DNA of 64,000 nucleotides from Acanthornis magna (lineage: Eukaryota > Chordata > Aves > Passeriformes > Acanthizidae). A model generated the notes under the pieces. The model did not search any database. It worked only from the letters and a program-made list of their open reading frames with translations, and was not told where the DNA came from. The position numbers were made by a program, and so were the translations under genes. The stretch is from positions 2,232,001-2,296,000 of the forward strand of contig JAWUZG010000005.1 in assembly GCA_036785705.1 (NCBI GenBank), written 5' to 3'. Shown here piece after piece: positions 49,601 to 62,900 of this stretch. Numbering within the stretch: position 1 is the first letter of the stretch; every line of letters starts with the position of its first letter.

Positions 49601-50800
49601 GAGACGAGAAACACTGCTGGTTCTCCACCAGCACCAACACAGCAAGCGTGGGCTGCTGCCTGCCTGGGGACAGGTGATGAGAGTGAGTGCGATGCCAAAG
49701 GGAAGCCTTTTGTTTTGAGCCAATGAAATGATTGATTTACAGGCATTAAAGAGGTGCAAGAGCCTGAGTTACCTGGGCAGAGTGTGTGCCGAGGGCTGAG
49801 CAGAGCTGCCAGAGCTAGCCGGCCACTGAAAGGCTGTCCCCAGGCACTGAGCCAGCTGACAAGATCGGTGCAATTCCTACTGCTGCTTCTCCGTGGATTC
49901 ACGTGAAAAACGAGAAGGAAAAAACCACACAAAACAAACCGCAAACCAGAAAATGCAAACACAGGGAAAAAGAAAAGGAAGCCAAACAGCCTGGGAGATC
50001 AGATAGGTATCTCCCTGCTCACAGTAAAATTCTCAGTTAAATTATAAAAAAAATGTAGACATTCACAATGAGATTGAAACAAAATAATCACTGGTGCACG
50101 GAGATGTTTTTCACTAAGTGCAGTGGAGTTTTGCTTTCTACCGAAGATATAAACCTGTGGCACTCTGGGGATTAGGAAGAGAAAGGCTGACAGATTTAAC
50201 TCTTGCAGCACAAGTGTTTCACTACAACATGATACCAACACGATAAGGCTGAAACCTGATCCCAGCGTGACTTTCACACATCAGAATGTGAATCCTGCTA
50301 CTACCACATACTTTAACTCTAAACACCAACAGTTAAAGTGGCAGCTCATTTCCATGGCATATCTATGAAAAAAGTCTCACTTGAGAAGAGGCTCTTGGTT
50401 TATTTATAGGCAAAACAGCTGCTTTGTACATTCCACGATCTAGGCTGAGGTCTGCTCCCAGTCCTGCATGCACGGAGTTACCTTGTGTGGAAGTAAAACT
50501 TGGAGCCTTTTTCACTGGATGAGACACCTCCTGTGGAACACGGCTCTACCGGGAATTTTCTTTACTCATAAGAAAAATGATAATTTTTGATGGTGGTGGC
50601 AGACTAACCCAGACTGCAACTCTGGTTACTTCATTTTAGAAAACCAAATGGTTTTCACGGCTGCTCTCTTCTCGATTTCCGTCCTGAAATGGTCATTAAA
50701 TATACAACAAGCAAAAGCAAATAATGGCCTGCAGTCAAATTATTAGAGGAGATGAAGAGGTTTCTCACCTGCACACAGGAATGATTCCATTCATACGCAC
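43675..50800 (-). CDS. Candidate unrecognised minus-strand multi-exon gene (set R)
   Basis: In transcript order the exons are as follows. 50794-50769 could start at an ATG (MNGIIPVC) and ends in phase 2 at CAG/GTGAGA. 50164-50023 reads VPQVYIFGRKQNSTALSEK. 45985-45922 reads FPEVQTAEESDSSKSG. 45531-45412 reads FEKDIAGLRDVFLIILKES and ends at GAG/GTAAGT. 44639-44441 reads GEPVRQTLRRDVKRLQVSC. 44051-43883 reads VPFLEVLQQIKSFLDQICC, with an in-frame stop at 43866 if unspliced. 43743-43675 (LCTLCSEESKREKK, stop) is optional. Phases match at each listed junction except between the second and third, where at least one exon is missing. A minus-strand AATAAA lies at 42826-42821, suitable for the end of the gene. 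The predicted product is largely helical and soluble. I do not recognise the family. Splice sites were partly chosen to fit, so transcript data are decisive. Confidence 0.38.
46296..46440. repeat. Compound pentanucleotide microsatellite (TGAAA)11 then (TAAAA)n
   Basis: Eleven perfect TGAAA units (46296-46350) and one CGAAA are followed by about 17 TAAAA units with a TATAA and a GTAAA interruption. Read on the minus strand this is a TTTTA array followed by a TTTCA array. It would lie in an intron of candidate set R. Confidence 0.95.
48262..48345 (-). mobile_element. CR1-type LINE 3' end fragment
   Basis: The + strand carries AATCATTGAATGGTTTGGGT, then TTGGAAGGGACCTTAAAGAT and TTCCAATACCCC. 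This is the familiar complement of the avian CR1 3' terminus, so the element points along the minus strand. Only about 80 bp remain. It supports an avian (or at least sauropsid) origin. Confidence 0.8.
48718..49440. repeat. GC-rich minisatellite, 8 copies of about 80-98 bp
   Basis: Eight units share GAGCGCCGGTGCCAGGGCTG (near 48732, 48827, 48920, 49001, 49099, 49187, 49267 and 49353), followed by CATCCCTGTCCGACAGCAGT and GCTGCAGTGCCGGCGCTGGA. Units differ by the presence of a GCTGCTCCTTCTCACA segment and by small insertions. Open frames of 183-353 codons occur in several frames of both strands because the unit has almost no stop codons. None has family support. Confidence 0.93.
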
Positions 50801-50999
50801 ACAGATGAAGGAATTTTCTATCAATGCTCACTTTCACCTACTCCACTGTGCATCTGCCACCCTGCAGCTGAACTATAAAATATTATGCACTTTAGTTAGT
50901 TAACACTGGGTACATGAATGTGTGTCAGTACAAACAGGCACAAAACTCCCCCATATTATTACAAATACAAGTGGCAAGAATTTTTTCAAGTTCTCTAGG

Positions 51000-53900
51000 T
51001 TTGCTCTCACCTGATAATATTCATTGCAACTACAGGTTTCTAGGTCTCCCTAAATATTTCATCTCATATGGATTCACACTTAAATCACGCCACTGAAATA
51101 GCCTACACTTCTACCCTCTTATACTTTTATGATCCTTTTAGAGGAGTTCTGTATCATTTATTTAGATTCATTATTGCTTTTTTCTCTAAAAGCCACTTCA
51201 TTTAATGTAGCTACCACTTCCATTTTCTAATATATATATATATATATTTATAAATGGGGTGGGTGCCTGCGTGTTCTGACATCATGCTCAGCATTTTGCC
51301 AAGCAGAAAGCTGCAGTTTTGCCAGTCTCATGCTGGAGGAGAAATCAATGACAGATTCTAGATCCTTTATGTGCACACAGACTACAAAATGTCAAACAAG
51401 CATAAGCAAGCAATTCCTTTTCCCTGGAATTCCAGTCCACTCTGTTTGCCCAGTTCCAAGATGTCAACATAAATCAAGAAAAGGCTCAAAGATCTAGACA
51501 CAAAAAGACTCCCTACTACTTACAGTTTCAGAATGAATCTCTACAATCATGAATAATCCCAAATGAACTGTCAGCACAACACACTTCGCAAAATGGAACA
51601 TTTGCACACACACCACGTGAAAGAATGGGAAAAACTCATTGCTGGTAATTTAGACTCTCCAAATACAACTGGGAATATTCATCAATCCGGTTAAATCCAC
51701 TCTGTAGTTTACAGGCACACAAAACTCATACAAAGTACTAAATACCTGCACACACTCAGGTATTAACATCAATTTAAATGATCAGTTTAATTAAAGCAGG
51801 CAAGTTCAAGCACAGACAAGCCCTGCAGCGAATTGCTGCTGAACAGACTGGGGAGGGGAGAGGAACCACTAAACCATAACTCCATTTTCCCCTTTTCTTT
51901 CCCCAAGCACACTCAGTCTAATCATACACAGTTTGTCCAAGCAGGAGCACTGCGTGGCTTTTCCTTCTCTTTGTTTTCCCTGCTTTCTCGAAAGCTGTAA
52001 CAACTCCTCGGCTCTTTTTCCAAGGAAGGCTGCCAGCTTCTATAAACGGACTCCGAAGCTGGCAGGCAGCAGGCACAAGTCTGGTTGCAATATCCCTGCT
52101 TTGCCATCTATTCCTGCAGACACTTATTCCAATGCTTGCAAGCCAAGGGTATTTTCCCTTGGTTTATCTATTCCATCTCGAGCAGTAGGTAAGATAAATT
52201 CCCTCAGAGATGATTCCAACTCTCCCCCAGGTGATTCACGCTACTTGAAAGACTTCAAAAGAGCTTTTCCTCCCTGACATTGCCAGAGCTGCAAGTCAGT
52301 ATCCTGCACACAAAACCCATGCTAATTTATTCAGTTCTCTTATCTCCCTCCTTTCACTCTCTCAGCTGATCCAAGGCATGCCAAGTTCACGGTGCTCCCC
52401 TAACGCTGCACTGCTGTTTCCTTCCCCTTCCAAAGGGAACATTCTGTGTATCTATTTAGCAAGATGGCTTTTAAAAATAGGAACACAAAATCCAGTGCTG
52501 AGTTCAGGATAGTTATGGGAGATACAGCAGGTGCAAATATTCTCTTACACAGCATTTTCTGATGATATGACAAAGGAAAACTTTACTTGCAAAGGGCTTA
52601 GAAGGACTTTTCAGGGTAATTTTTATCCCAGTGTTTTCCAGACATGGTAACCAAAATCCCTTTCAGCCTACAAGTACTAGAAAATGTTTCAAAAGGCCAA
52701 ATTGTACCAGACAAGACTGAGCATTCTGGAGAGGGCCAGAAGGTGTCTGTGCCTCCTTAGTTGCATGTTGTCCTCAAATTTCCTACTTTCACCCATTCAT
52801 TACTGTCACAGAATTCCCAGTTAGAGATACAGAATTTAAAGACAGCACAAGTTCAATGTGTGGAAATAAATTCAGATAAAACACCCCTCAATTTAACATG
52901 TAATTTACTGAAATTTGGAGCTGGGCCCAGACATAGTCTTACAGAGAGACATAGCCCTGTACTTTGTGTGATGATTCAAAAAGTCAGCTCATGATGTTAA
53001 TAGTCAAAAACATCATTGAACAATTTTATGGATGAGAAACATGCTACTGTTTCATTTGGATGTTTTTTTCTCTCTTGCCTGATGCTGACTACACAGGAGT
53101 TAACTGGAGCTCAGCTTTTCATTTTCTAGCATTGCAATTTTTCTGTGTTATCAAATCCAACACATTAACGTGGCAGTCGGTTGATGCCGCTGAACCTATT
53201 TCAAATCCAACCAAAGTGAGTCTAAAGATTTCCCTGCTTTGCAGTTACTTCTACACATCCATTGGATCTTTCTGTTCAATGGCAGAAGCAGCGGGGAACG
53301 TGTTTGCTCCCTGCAGAAACAGATACAAGATTTGGGCAAGGCACACAAGGCAGGGGAGGGACAGTTAAACATCCATATGAAGATATAAAGTGAAATTCAA
53401 TCTCACTGTGAAGCACTCACACCTCTGTCCCCACCCCAGAGGGTCACCTATCCCTTCAGAAGGCAATACACTGATAAAATCACCCTGTGCACTCCTGCAT
53501 GTGCATCTTGTGTCCTGTCCTGGGGTGCCCTACAAAGAACTCCAGTGCTGGTGAGATTGGAGTGTGCTTTGAAGGTGCTTTGGAATCGGTTAGAAAAGGC
53601 TCACAGGTAGCAATGAGCTGCACAGGGCTCCTGGTTGAGAAAAGAAAGCTGGGAAGGGGAAAATTATTTGGTACTGAAGTGTGAAAGATTTTTACTGTAA
53701 AGCAACAAAGTTGCCATTTTCAAATTACAAACCAGTACTTCAGAATACAGTATAAATGCTATTAAAGACTACTAGAAAGGAAAAAATAGTTTTCCCAAGC
53801 ACTGACAGTGATTATGAGTGGTTTACACAGCTTTTCCTTCTCATTTCTCCCTACAGTTTTATTTTCAAAGACCTCAGACACTTTCTTGCTTCAACATTTT

Positions 53901-56900
53901 AGGAGCAGGCATCTCATCTGCTACAGCAAAGTAAAGCACCAAACCTAAGTCAAGCTCCTCTCCATTTATTCTACTATCAGGTACAGTAATGCTGCAAGCC
54001 AAAAATTTAAAGGCAAGTTTCGGAAGTAAGACAATGCCTATTTACAAACAATTACTGACTACAGACTAATTACATCATTGTTTCCACAGTTTTCAGGAAT
54101 GCAATCTGTCTTCCCAGTCCTTTTTCCTCAAACTGTATCAAGTACTAAGAAGTTCTTGGTGTCATCTTTCAAGCTCAACACTGTACACCAAAATGCTCTC
54201 AAACTACACATTTTTTCTAAATGACAGAATGATTTAGACACATCAGTGTTTTTCAAACTGCTTGTGCTTAAAATATTCTGTTTGAACTACCCAGAGTTCA
54301 AGAAGTTTTATAGATGCTGTTTTTACTAACGTTGACAAATACGGCAAAAAGCCAAATCTGCCTCCTCCGGGCTTCAGAAGGCCAAACAGGAATAAATGGA
54401 GACACGAATCAGCCCAGAAATGTGGGATTAGAAGATGTGCAACCAAATCTTAGCCTCATTAGAGTCATTACAGCAAAACTCCCATAGCACGTCTTCAGTG
54501 GGTATGAGGGGAACTCTCTCCTGCCAAAACATCCTGATTTAAGGCATGAACCACTCCAATTTCCAGTGCTGCAAAATGCTGGATCTCAAATCCAGCAAGG
54601 CAAATTACTAAATCCTTTTGCAGGGCTGCTCTGCTTCATGTTGGCAGGCAGCATGCCTGGAGTATCAGACATTTCTCCCTGTCTCCCGTTCCCTTATTTG
54701 ACTTTGCTGACCCCGACTGAGATATGGGGCATCACACCTCATCCCAGGCACTCCAGTCCTGCCCAGTCCTCACTCTCCCAGATATCCCCGCGTTGGCTGG
54801 GGGATTTATTTAGAGGCACGGGGGTTCAAAGAGGTTTTGCACCTTTTCATTTAAAAAGAGATTCTCTGTAACCTGCAGGTAATCTCAGGTCAAGACCATT
54901 CTCCTGAAGTTCCTGCTCTGCTTCATGAACTGCTTGCGCTGTGAACTCGATTCGTCATTTCGTCAGCAGCTGGAAAAGTCTGCATAATCTGCAATTCTAC
55001 TCAGCTATTAAGACACTCAATGGACAGAAGTGACCCCAAGAACTTCTAAGTTCTAAGTCCAGTTTCACAAAACCTCACAATTGTTACTGCAAATCCATCA
55101 ACAACAAATACAGGATATGAATTTATCTTGCATTTCATTGGAATAATCTGCTAAGCATTAATATACAGGCTGCAACCAGTGTCTTAAGGGATATTTTCTT
55201 CTCCTAACACATCCAGTAGAAGCTTGAAATCCTTTTGCTAGCTAGGCAGAAAGGCCTTTTTTGTGTTTAAAAATAGCACTAAAAGAAAAATACTTTGATT
55301 CCCCAGCACCAAGTGCTTAAGGTTATTTAGAAGTAATTGGTAAAGCCCGAGAATTTAGTACAACACCTTTCTGTTATTTCCAAGCAGTTAAAACCACAAC
55401 TTTGAGCAGCAGCTTTTTTGGTACAGTTTTATCCAGCTTTTTATAATTCTTCCCACAAAACGCCAGTCCTGTCTAAAAGTGAGAGGTCTGATTCCCACAA
55501 AAGGCTTAATATCTCCTCTATAACTGGGATAAATGATACTGCTGGCCAGGCAGTTCCAGCCAAAGGAAGTTTGTGCAAGGGATATCTCCAAAGTGCCCCC
55601 GAACACACTGTCTGGTGCTGCCTTGCTCAGGAAGGGAGAACACTGTGGAGAGCACTTTCTCCAAACTCTCTCTTGGCTGAGGCCTGAGGACAAAACATAC
55701 CAAGGCCATAGGAAGGGATCCCGAGGATTTGGGGGCTTTGGATCAGCTCTGTGAGACTCTGAATTATGGAGGCTAAATGACTAAAGTCAGTAATGAACCA
55801 AAAACATTTCAAGGCTTCCTCCCCCCAACACTGGCAAACAAACATCCATATTTAAACTATATGGCTAACAAATATATTTTCTCCAGATGCTCGGCTTATC
55901 TTCTGAATAACCTCTTGAAAACAAACAAAACTATATTTTAAGGATGAATAAATAGGTAATTATTATTAGTAGTATCATACTGCATTCTTATATCCCCCTG
56001 ATGAAAGTAATAGCTATGGAAAAGTGTCAGGAAAAATTAATCTCAATAGCTACAGAAAAAGTTCTTTAAAATCAGAAACTGATCTGCACACAGGCACAAT
56101 TCAAAAATTAAAGCAACTCTGGACTAGTTTCAAATGTTCTTACCCAGGAATTTCTGTTACAGCTGTATCAGTGACAGCTGCAAATGTTTGGAGAAAGAAA
56201 ATCACAACTTTAATAAAATTGCTGTGCATGGGTACTCACTAAGGAACAACCAGAAGTACATGTATGAAGTGCAGAGACAGATCTCTCCAAATAAGGACAG
56301 CAGATAATTAAAAATACACATCCCCCACTGGAATAGGCACTGCAAAGGGAAACAGGGCTCACTGTGGACAAGAAGAAACATGAAGATGAGTGAATGTGCA
56401 GACTCTGGAAAGACGAAATCACTACAAAAGGAAATTGGTCAGAGAACGCAAACGGCAAACATGGGGAGGGCAGGTTTTTGTTCAAATTTTACTGGAAGTT
56501 TGGTTTCTTACAATGACCTTGGCTACTGGCTTGTTGAGTTGCAGTAGCAAAACACAAACAAAACAGGAAATTCCACAGTTGTCTGAATCAAAAAGTGGAC
56601 AGAAGAAAAGGAATATGACAAAAATGTGAATGATTTTTGGCAGAAATTCAAGTGGAAAAATTGAGTTCTGTTGATGTTTTTGTGATTTCCTTTTAAAATT
56701 CTCTTTAAGATATTCTTCTTATCGGTATTTTATTTCAATGTTTTGTTAAGAGAATATCTCACATTTACATACTTCAGCACAACACTCAAGCTTTTTATCA
56801 CTTAAAGCAGCTGCTGATAGTGTATTGGGAGATGTTTTTCAGTATTAGGTAATTTACAACTTGAAAATCTCAGTGAACTCCATCCACACTGAACATGTGA

Positions 56901-59900
56901 CAGCGCCTGTCAGCCTGAATCAGTTTTATTTTGGGATCATTCCTATCAGAATATGCCAACAAAGGCACTAAAAAACATCAAAGCAAAAATAATCACCTCT
57001 GAATTAAGGAGGCGTCTTCCCATCACTGACTGCTGACATTTCCTTGAGGATTGGGCAGCTGGAAGCCTCACTGAGTTGCATTTTTTGTGAGCACTAAGAG
57101 CACTTACTGACTTCAACCAGGACCTAAACCAGGGAGCACAGAGGGATCAATGCCTGTGCAAAACTCAAATGTAACAAGCCATAAAGCTGCACAGTGGCTG
57201 ATGACTGGCAAGAGAGAGAACATGACTAAGAAAATGTCCTGTATTCCTTCTTGGTGTGTAACTTATTCAAACACAACCCAGAAAAAAGCCATCAGCATGT
57301 CTTTTATACATGTATTAACACTGTTATCCTACATAATGTGTCAACAATTGCTGTTGCATGTGAGTTTCACAAGAAATAAGTTTCATAACTACTGTTCTTT
57401 AAGCTTCCATGATGAGCAGCCATGCAGCAGTGACTCCAGCACTGGGGAACTGGGCCTTTTTTATTCTCCCAACAAGACAAAAAAATGTTGCTCTGTATGG
57501 AACATAAAAGCAGGTAGATAGATCTAAAATATGGCAGAACAACAAAATCTCACCTGCAGCTAAAATAGGAGATGAAGTTAAACGGTGGGGGGGAAGTAAA
57601 AGAAATTTAAATCTTCCTATTTGAACAAGAACTTGTGTCCCTGGGTTTCACCTGCCAGCTCCAGCTGCACACAGCAATTGCACACTCTCTGCTCTCAGGC
57701 TGCTGCTATTGTCTTGGGGGACTTTTGTTTAGTCTGTGGTACACGGCTGCGTTCTAAAATAATAATAAAAGACAACTCTGCATTATCAGAACTCATGCCA
57801 AGCAACTATAAAGAATTTTGATGGCTCTTTCATTTCACATGAGGCCTTAATCTGCAACAATTACCTTCTTCCAGCATGTGTGTGTTCCCTCTTTGTGACT
57901 GACAAGGAATACAAAAGCCAGGATAAGTGATATTGGCTACAAGCCACTTGCATATGACCTTTTCATTGAAATGTTTAAAGCACTGGCTGCTCCTGAGGTT
58001 TAATCCTCAGTTCCTCACTTGGGCAAAATGCTTATAGATCTGGAATTTTTCCTACAATGGATTAATTGAGCCATTTATTTCTGCTGCCTTGCTTTCCCAG
58101 ACAATCTGATCACGTGGAGCTGACTCGAACATACACCTTCATGAGATTAACAAAAAAGAGGCAGAGTTGCAGTTATTTCTATATTTCTTTCGTGTCACAA
58201 CCTGTGAATACCAGGTAGGATGTAAAACATCTGGAAGAGAGTTAGCATGCTCCAAATGATGCAGGATTCTTTGCAAAAATATTCTTCCAATAAAATGAGT
58301 CCTTTTGTTTGTGTCCACCACTGGACTCACTGCTAAAATTATTTTAACAAGATGTCACTGAAGTTATTGTGTTGTTGCAGTAGCTTCTCATGTGTTTAGA
58401 TTCTTACTACTTTAAAACTGAATAAATAAATCAGCATAAGAGGAAAATATATTTTACTGAGACAACTCAGTGCCCATTACCACAAAGCAAATATTCAAGA
58501 ATCACTTCTAAATGACCAGTAGGTGCCATTTTCAGTTTGTGGCTGATTTGTGATTTTTTTTAACCTCTTATCCAAATGATCCTAGATATCCTTGACCTCT
58601 GAGGATGCTGGAAATGACAGAATTATTTGGAACCCAGACTGCAAACAAAGCTCTTGGATTTCACATGGCCGCAGACATAAGCAATGTCCCAGCAAAACTA
58701 AAGTTGATGGGTTCGTTACATTAACAATAAATCTCCCTAAAGAACTCAGAGAAACCCCAACCCACCAGTGCTACCACTGAAAATCACCTCTGTGGAAAAA
58801 AAATGTGTAAATGATAGGTCAGAAAATACTTGCGCCTCTGCCTGTCTCTGACGGAACTCAAAGCTGCTGCTGGAGCAGACTGGTTGTTCTGGAGCAGACT
58901 GGTTGTTCTGGAGCAGACTGGTTGTTCTGGAGCAGTCCTTCCTCCCAGGATACGAATGGGATCGGTTCTGTTTGCAGGGGAAAGGGATCTTTTCCAAATG
59001 GCTGCACTGGAGGTAATTCTCCGTGCAGTTTTCACTGACTGACACTGCTGTTGCAAGCAAAGAAGGTGAAAGTTGAGTGTTTGCAAGATTTGCTAAGCCA
59101 CTAAGGCAATTCTGCAAAGGAACAGATGTTCAGCCAACAGCAAAATAATTTCTTTTGCTGACCAACCAAAGTTATGATAACTTCATAGATTTCTCTATTT
59201 AAAGATCAAAATATAAAGCAGAATATATTTGAGATATTTTCTCCTTATAAAAAAACTCTCTAACTTAAACAGATGCCTGCTTTTCCAGAAGGACTCTTCC
59301 CCAGCAATAGCCAGAGGGTGGTGTGGTATAAAAAAGCCAGGGGGGATCAGATTAGGGCAAGATTTAATTCTTCAGTTTTAGAAACAAGTGGTGTTCCAGC
59401 TGGATCAGTCACCAGCAAAATAATTGTCAAAGTTTGACTTTATTGATGTCCATTGAGTGCAATGAGGTTAAAAGGGGCTGCTCACAGCTACCTCAGAACT
59501 GTTTGTCCTGGTCACACTCTTGATGCAAAGCTTTCCCTGCAACACAGAGCAGCAGCTCTTTAACGAGGTCACTCTGAAACAGCACAAACATTTCAGAGAT
59601 TTCTGAACGCTCAGAGGTGGTTTTCACATCCAAAACGCTCAGTGTGACATCGCCCAACTTTACAGCAGCTGCTCCAACCTGAAAGTTTCATAGTCATTCA
59701 AACCTATGGGAACTCCTAAAGCCACTGAAGGTGGCAGCTCTGCACAAAGGCTTTGCTTTACCCTCCGAATACAATTCAGCCTTAAAACTCAGACCCTGCA
59801 CGGTGTTTCAGATGGACAGGCTGCCGGTCTGCACAGATATCTGTCCCAGGGGGCCTCTAACACTGCAAGGTCTTGACACCAAACAGCTTAAAGGGCTGCA

Positions 59901-62900
59901 GCTTTGTATTGCGTAGCCAACACATAATTAGGAAGTTTGACATGTAACAAACATTAGAGGGCTAATTGTTGAGTAATTATCTATTCAAACTTGAATTCTG
60001 GAATTTCTCAAAACTTCTGATGTTTTCCTGTGGTCACTATGGGAGAACAAAACGCCATGAAGTCTTCATTGCCTTTAACCAACCATTCCTGCCTGCACCT
60101 TTCAGCTGTGCTGACATAACCAGTGAAGAGAATTCGTGTCTATTGACCACAAAAAAATCACACCCTCAAATTAAGTGCTAAACAGGTCATTTTGTAGGTA
60201 ATTCCCAGCCTCCTCTTCTAAACAATCCTGTGATCTACTGCCAAATTTATTCTAGTATTGACTTAAAAAGAAGAGTTGGAGGCTGAAAACCCTTAACGAC
60301 TTATTTTTAGTGCGTATTTTTGTACAGATGCATTATTGTTTATAAGTGCTGTCAGTGTAAAAGGACAAATAGCAAATTCCAGATACATGATTTGGAAAAA
60401 AAAATAAAAACACCAAATTCCTGGAATTGCTGTTTAATATGAACTGTTAGTAATTTTAGCCTAATAATAATTAAAACACTCACAAATTTGGTAATATTTA
60501 CCAAGACTTACCATCTCTGGTCACACTAGAATTCATCAAAACTCTGTAATTAATCATCTTGATGGATATGAATCTGGTAAATGTGCAAACTGTCAGACAC
60601 ACCCACGGACACCATAAGAGAAGAGTTCTGCCAGTATTTTCTTTACTTCTATAAACCATCTTTCATTTAAAGTGTTTAACTTCTTGCTAAACATTTGCAA
60701 ATGTAGGATACTGAAATAATGTAGCAGCAAGCAAATTGTGAATCAAAGCCTTGAGTTCTTCTCATCATCGATTATCTGTTTTGCTCATGTAATGGGAAAA
60801 CAAAATGTTACACCTTAAGAGATCTGTCAAAATTTTAAATTAAATATACATGATCCCTGCAGTGAATAAAGTTCATTTTAAACATAACTCAGTGGAAGTC
60901 TTCAGGTTCACATTTATCACAGTCATATTTCATTTTTTTTCTACTAATGATTTATTTTGGTGCTCAGAAACTCAAAGTGCCATTAGAGAAACACAGGGAC
61001 AATCCCTGCATGGGAGCCTAAATGAATTTGAGAGCTCCTCCATGATCTAAAGTAGTTTTCTTGTCAGTCTTGATAAAAAGAGTAGGACTAGAGAGCGGTA
61101 CTCAAATTACACCCATATTATGTAGTTCCTCCTCAGGATCCTAGAGACCAGGGAAGTAAACACTGAATTACTGAGCTGAAAGTGAGAACAAGTTCTAACA
61201 GCCTCACACTCTTCAGCTGAACAGGGAGAAAGTCACTTCAATTCAGCTGCTCTTTTCTCTCAGCAGGGGTTGTTTTATGTGGCATAGAGAAGAGACTTGG
61301 ATGTGGGAAAACATTCTTAATATTAAACACTCTGAAAACTCTCCAAGGTGTCTTTCTGTGCCTAAGTAGATGTCAAAATGTGGCCACTGAATGTCATTTT
61401 TAATTGGGCCTTTGACAAAATCAAACAGGAGGAAAAAGATAAGATTTTTTAAAAAGTGATATGAAAAGTTATTTATAAAAAAGTGAAAATGAAAGTTGGT
61501 TTGTTGAGGGGTGTTTTGGAGAAAACAGTATGCTCAGCACCTCAATACCTTGTAACATAAGGAGCCAACCTCCAAGCGATCCTTCAAAGATGAGAAGACA
61601 TGGAACATCAGTGGAACTTCTTGTGTGAATATCTCCCTCAAACTGATGTTTAACTAACAGATACTAGAAATGGGAAATATTAAAATGTTTAAATCCAGTT
61701 CTGGCCACATGACAAGTGCTGAAGTTGGACATAACACACTGACTCCGAGTGTATTCTCAAGAGCAGTGCCCTGTATATAATAATCACAAATATGCAACGC
61801 TGGGTGTGACTGCTCACATTTCTTTTGTTTTGATTTGTCCTTGACTGCTCAGGGAAAAAACCACTCTAATATTCTGTGCCATTAGTCATCTCAGAAGTGA
61901 TTATCTGTTACAACAAGAAAACTCCAGCCATGCAAAAACAAGTACTAATAAAGCAAGCTGCAGTGAATCTACTGCTCATGCTATAAAATGTGTTTATAAA
62001 CTACACATGCTCCAGTATTCAATGTGAAAATAAATTTCTCATCAAGTTTGCAGGCTCAGAACCGCAGAGAAAGTAAAGCATTTGCAGGTAGTACAGTCAT
62101 ATCCGTGTATAATGGACACCTCAAGCCATCAGTATTTTTTTGCCTCCACTGACTTTATTCTCTTGCATCCTTTTCCCTGTCGTCTGGCAAGAACTAAAAT
62201 AAAGGATTTGGCGTTGATGTGCACACAAATTCCCTCATTCTCTCACCATGGACTAGAGTGTATAAATGAAGAGCTAACAACAAACACCATCTATTTTGTC
62301 AAAAATAACAGCACTTGAGGACTGTTAGTTAAGATTTGTATGATCCAATGTGATAGCTGGCGACATCTGAAAATACTTTTCTCTTACCCTGGCTGAGAAG
62401 CAACCAATTGTGTCAGAACTGTGCTGCAGTCCCAGTCAAGGAAAAGACCTAAACAAAGGAATTGCAGGATAATGTGAACAAGCAGCAACATTTACAGCTG
62501 GGTGGCATGACCTTAGAACAGATAATTTACCAGGGCAGGAAGATCCAAAGGTTCAGGGTGTAGATCCATTCCACAAGAAGTACATGGAATCACCCAATTG
62601 CCTCAAAACCCACTTTACCTACTAGGTCACATTACTTTGATGTTTAAGCTCCAGACAAGCCCTTAACCTACTTTGAAAGTGCCCAGTGGAGCACATGCTC
62701 CAGTTCTACAGGGAGGAGGAGGGAGCAAAATCTCAAGCCTGCTTTACCTGAGGGAATGGATGAGGGCACGGGGAGCACAAGGTAAGAGGGAAAAATAAGG
62801 AATGCTCCAAGAGCATTCCTGCAAGCGCAGCTCCAGCCACGTGTGTTCCTTACTGCTGCACAAAAGGTGCTTCTCTAAATGTCTTTTGGAGAGGGAGGGG

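Noticed and set aside
48616..49726. Open frames of 183-353 codons on both strands
   Set aside because: They lie almost wholly in the eight-copy minisatellite, encode near-identical repeated peptides in several frames, and lack splice or family support.
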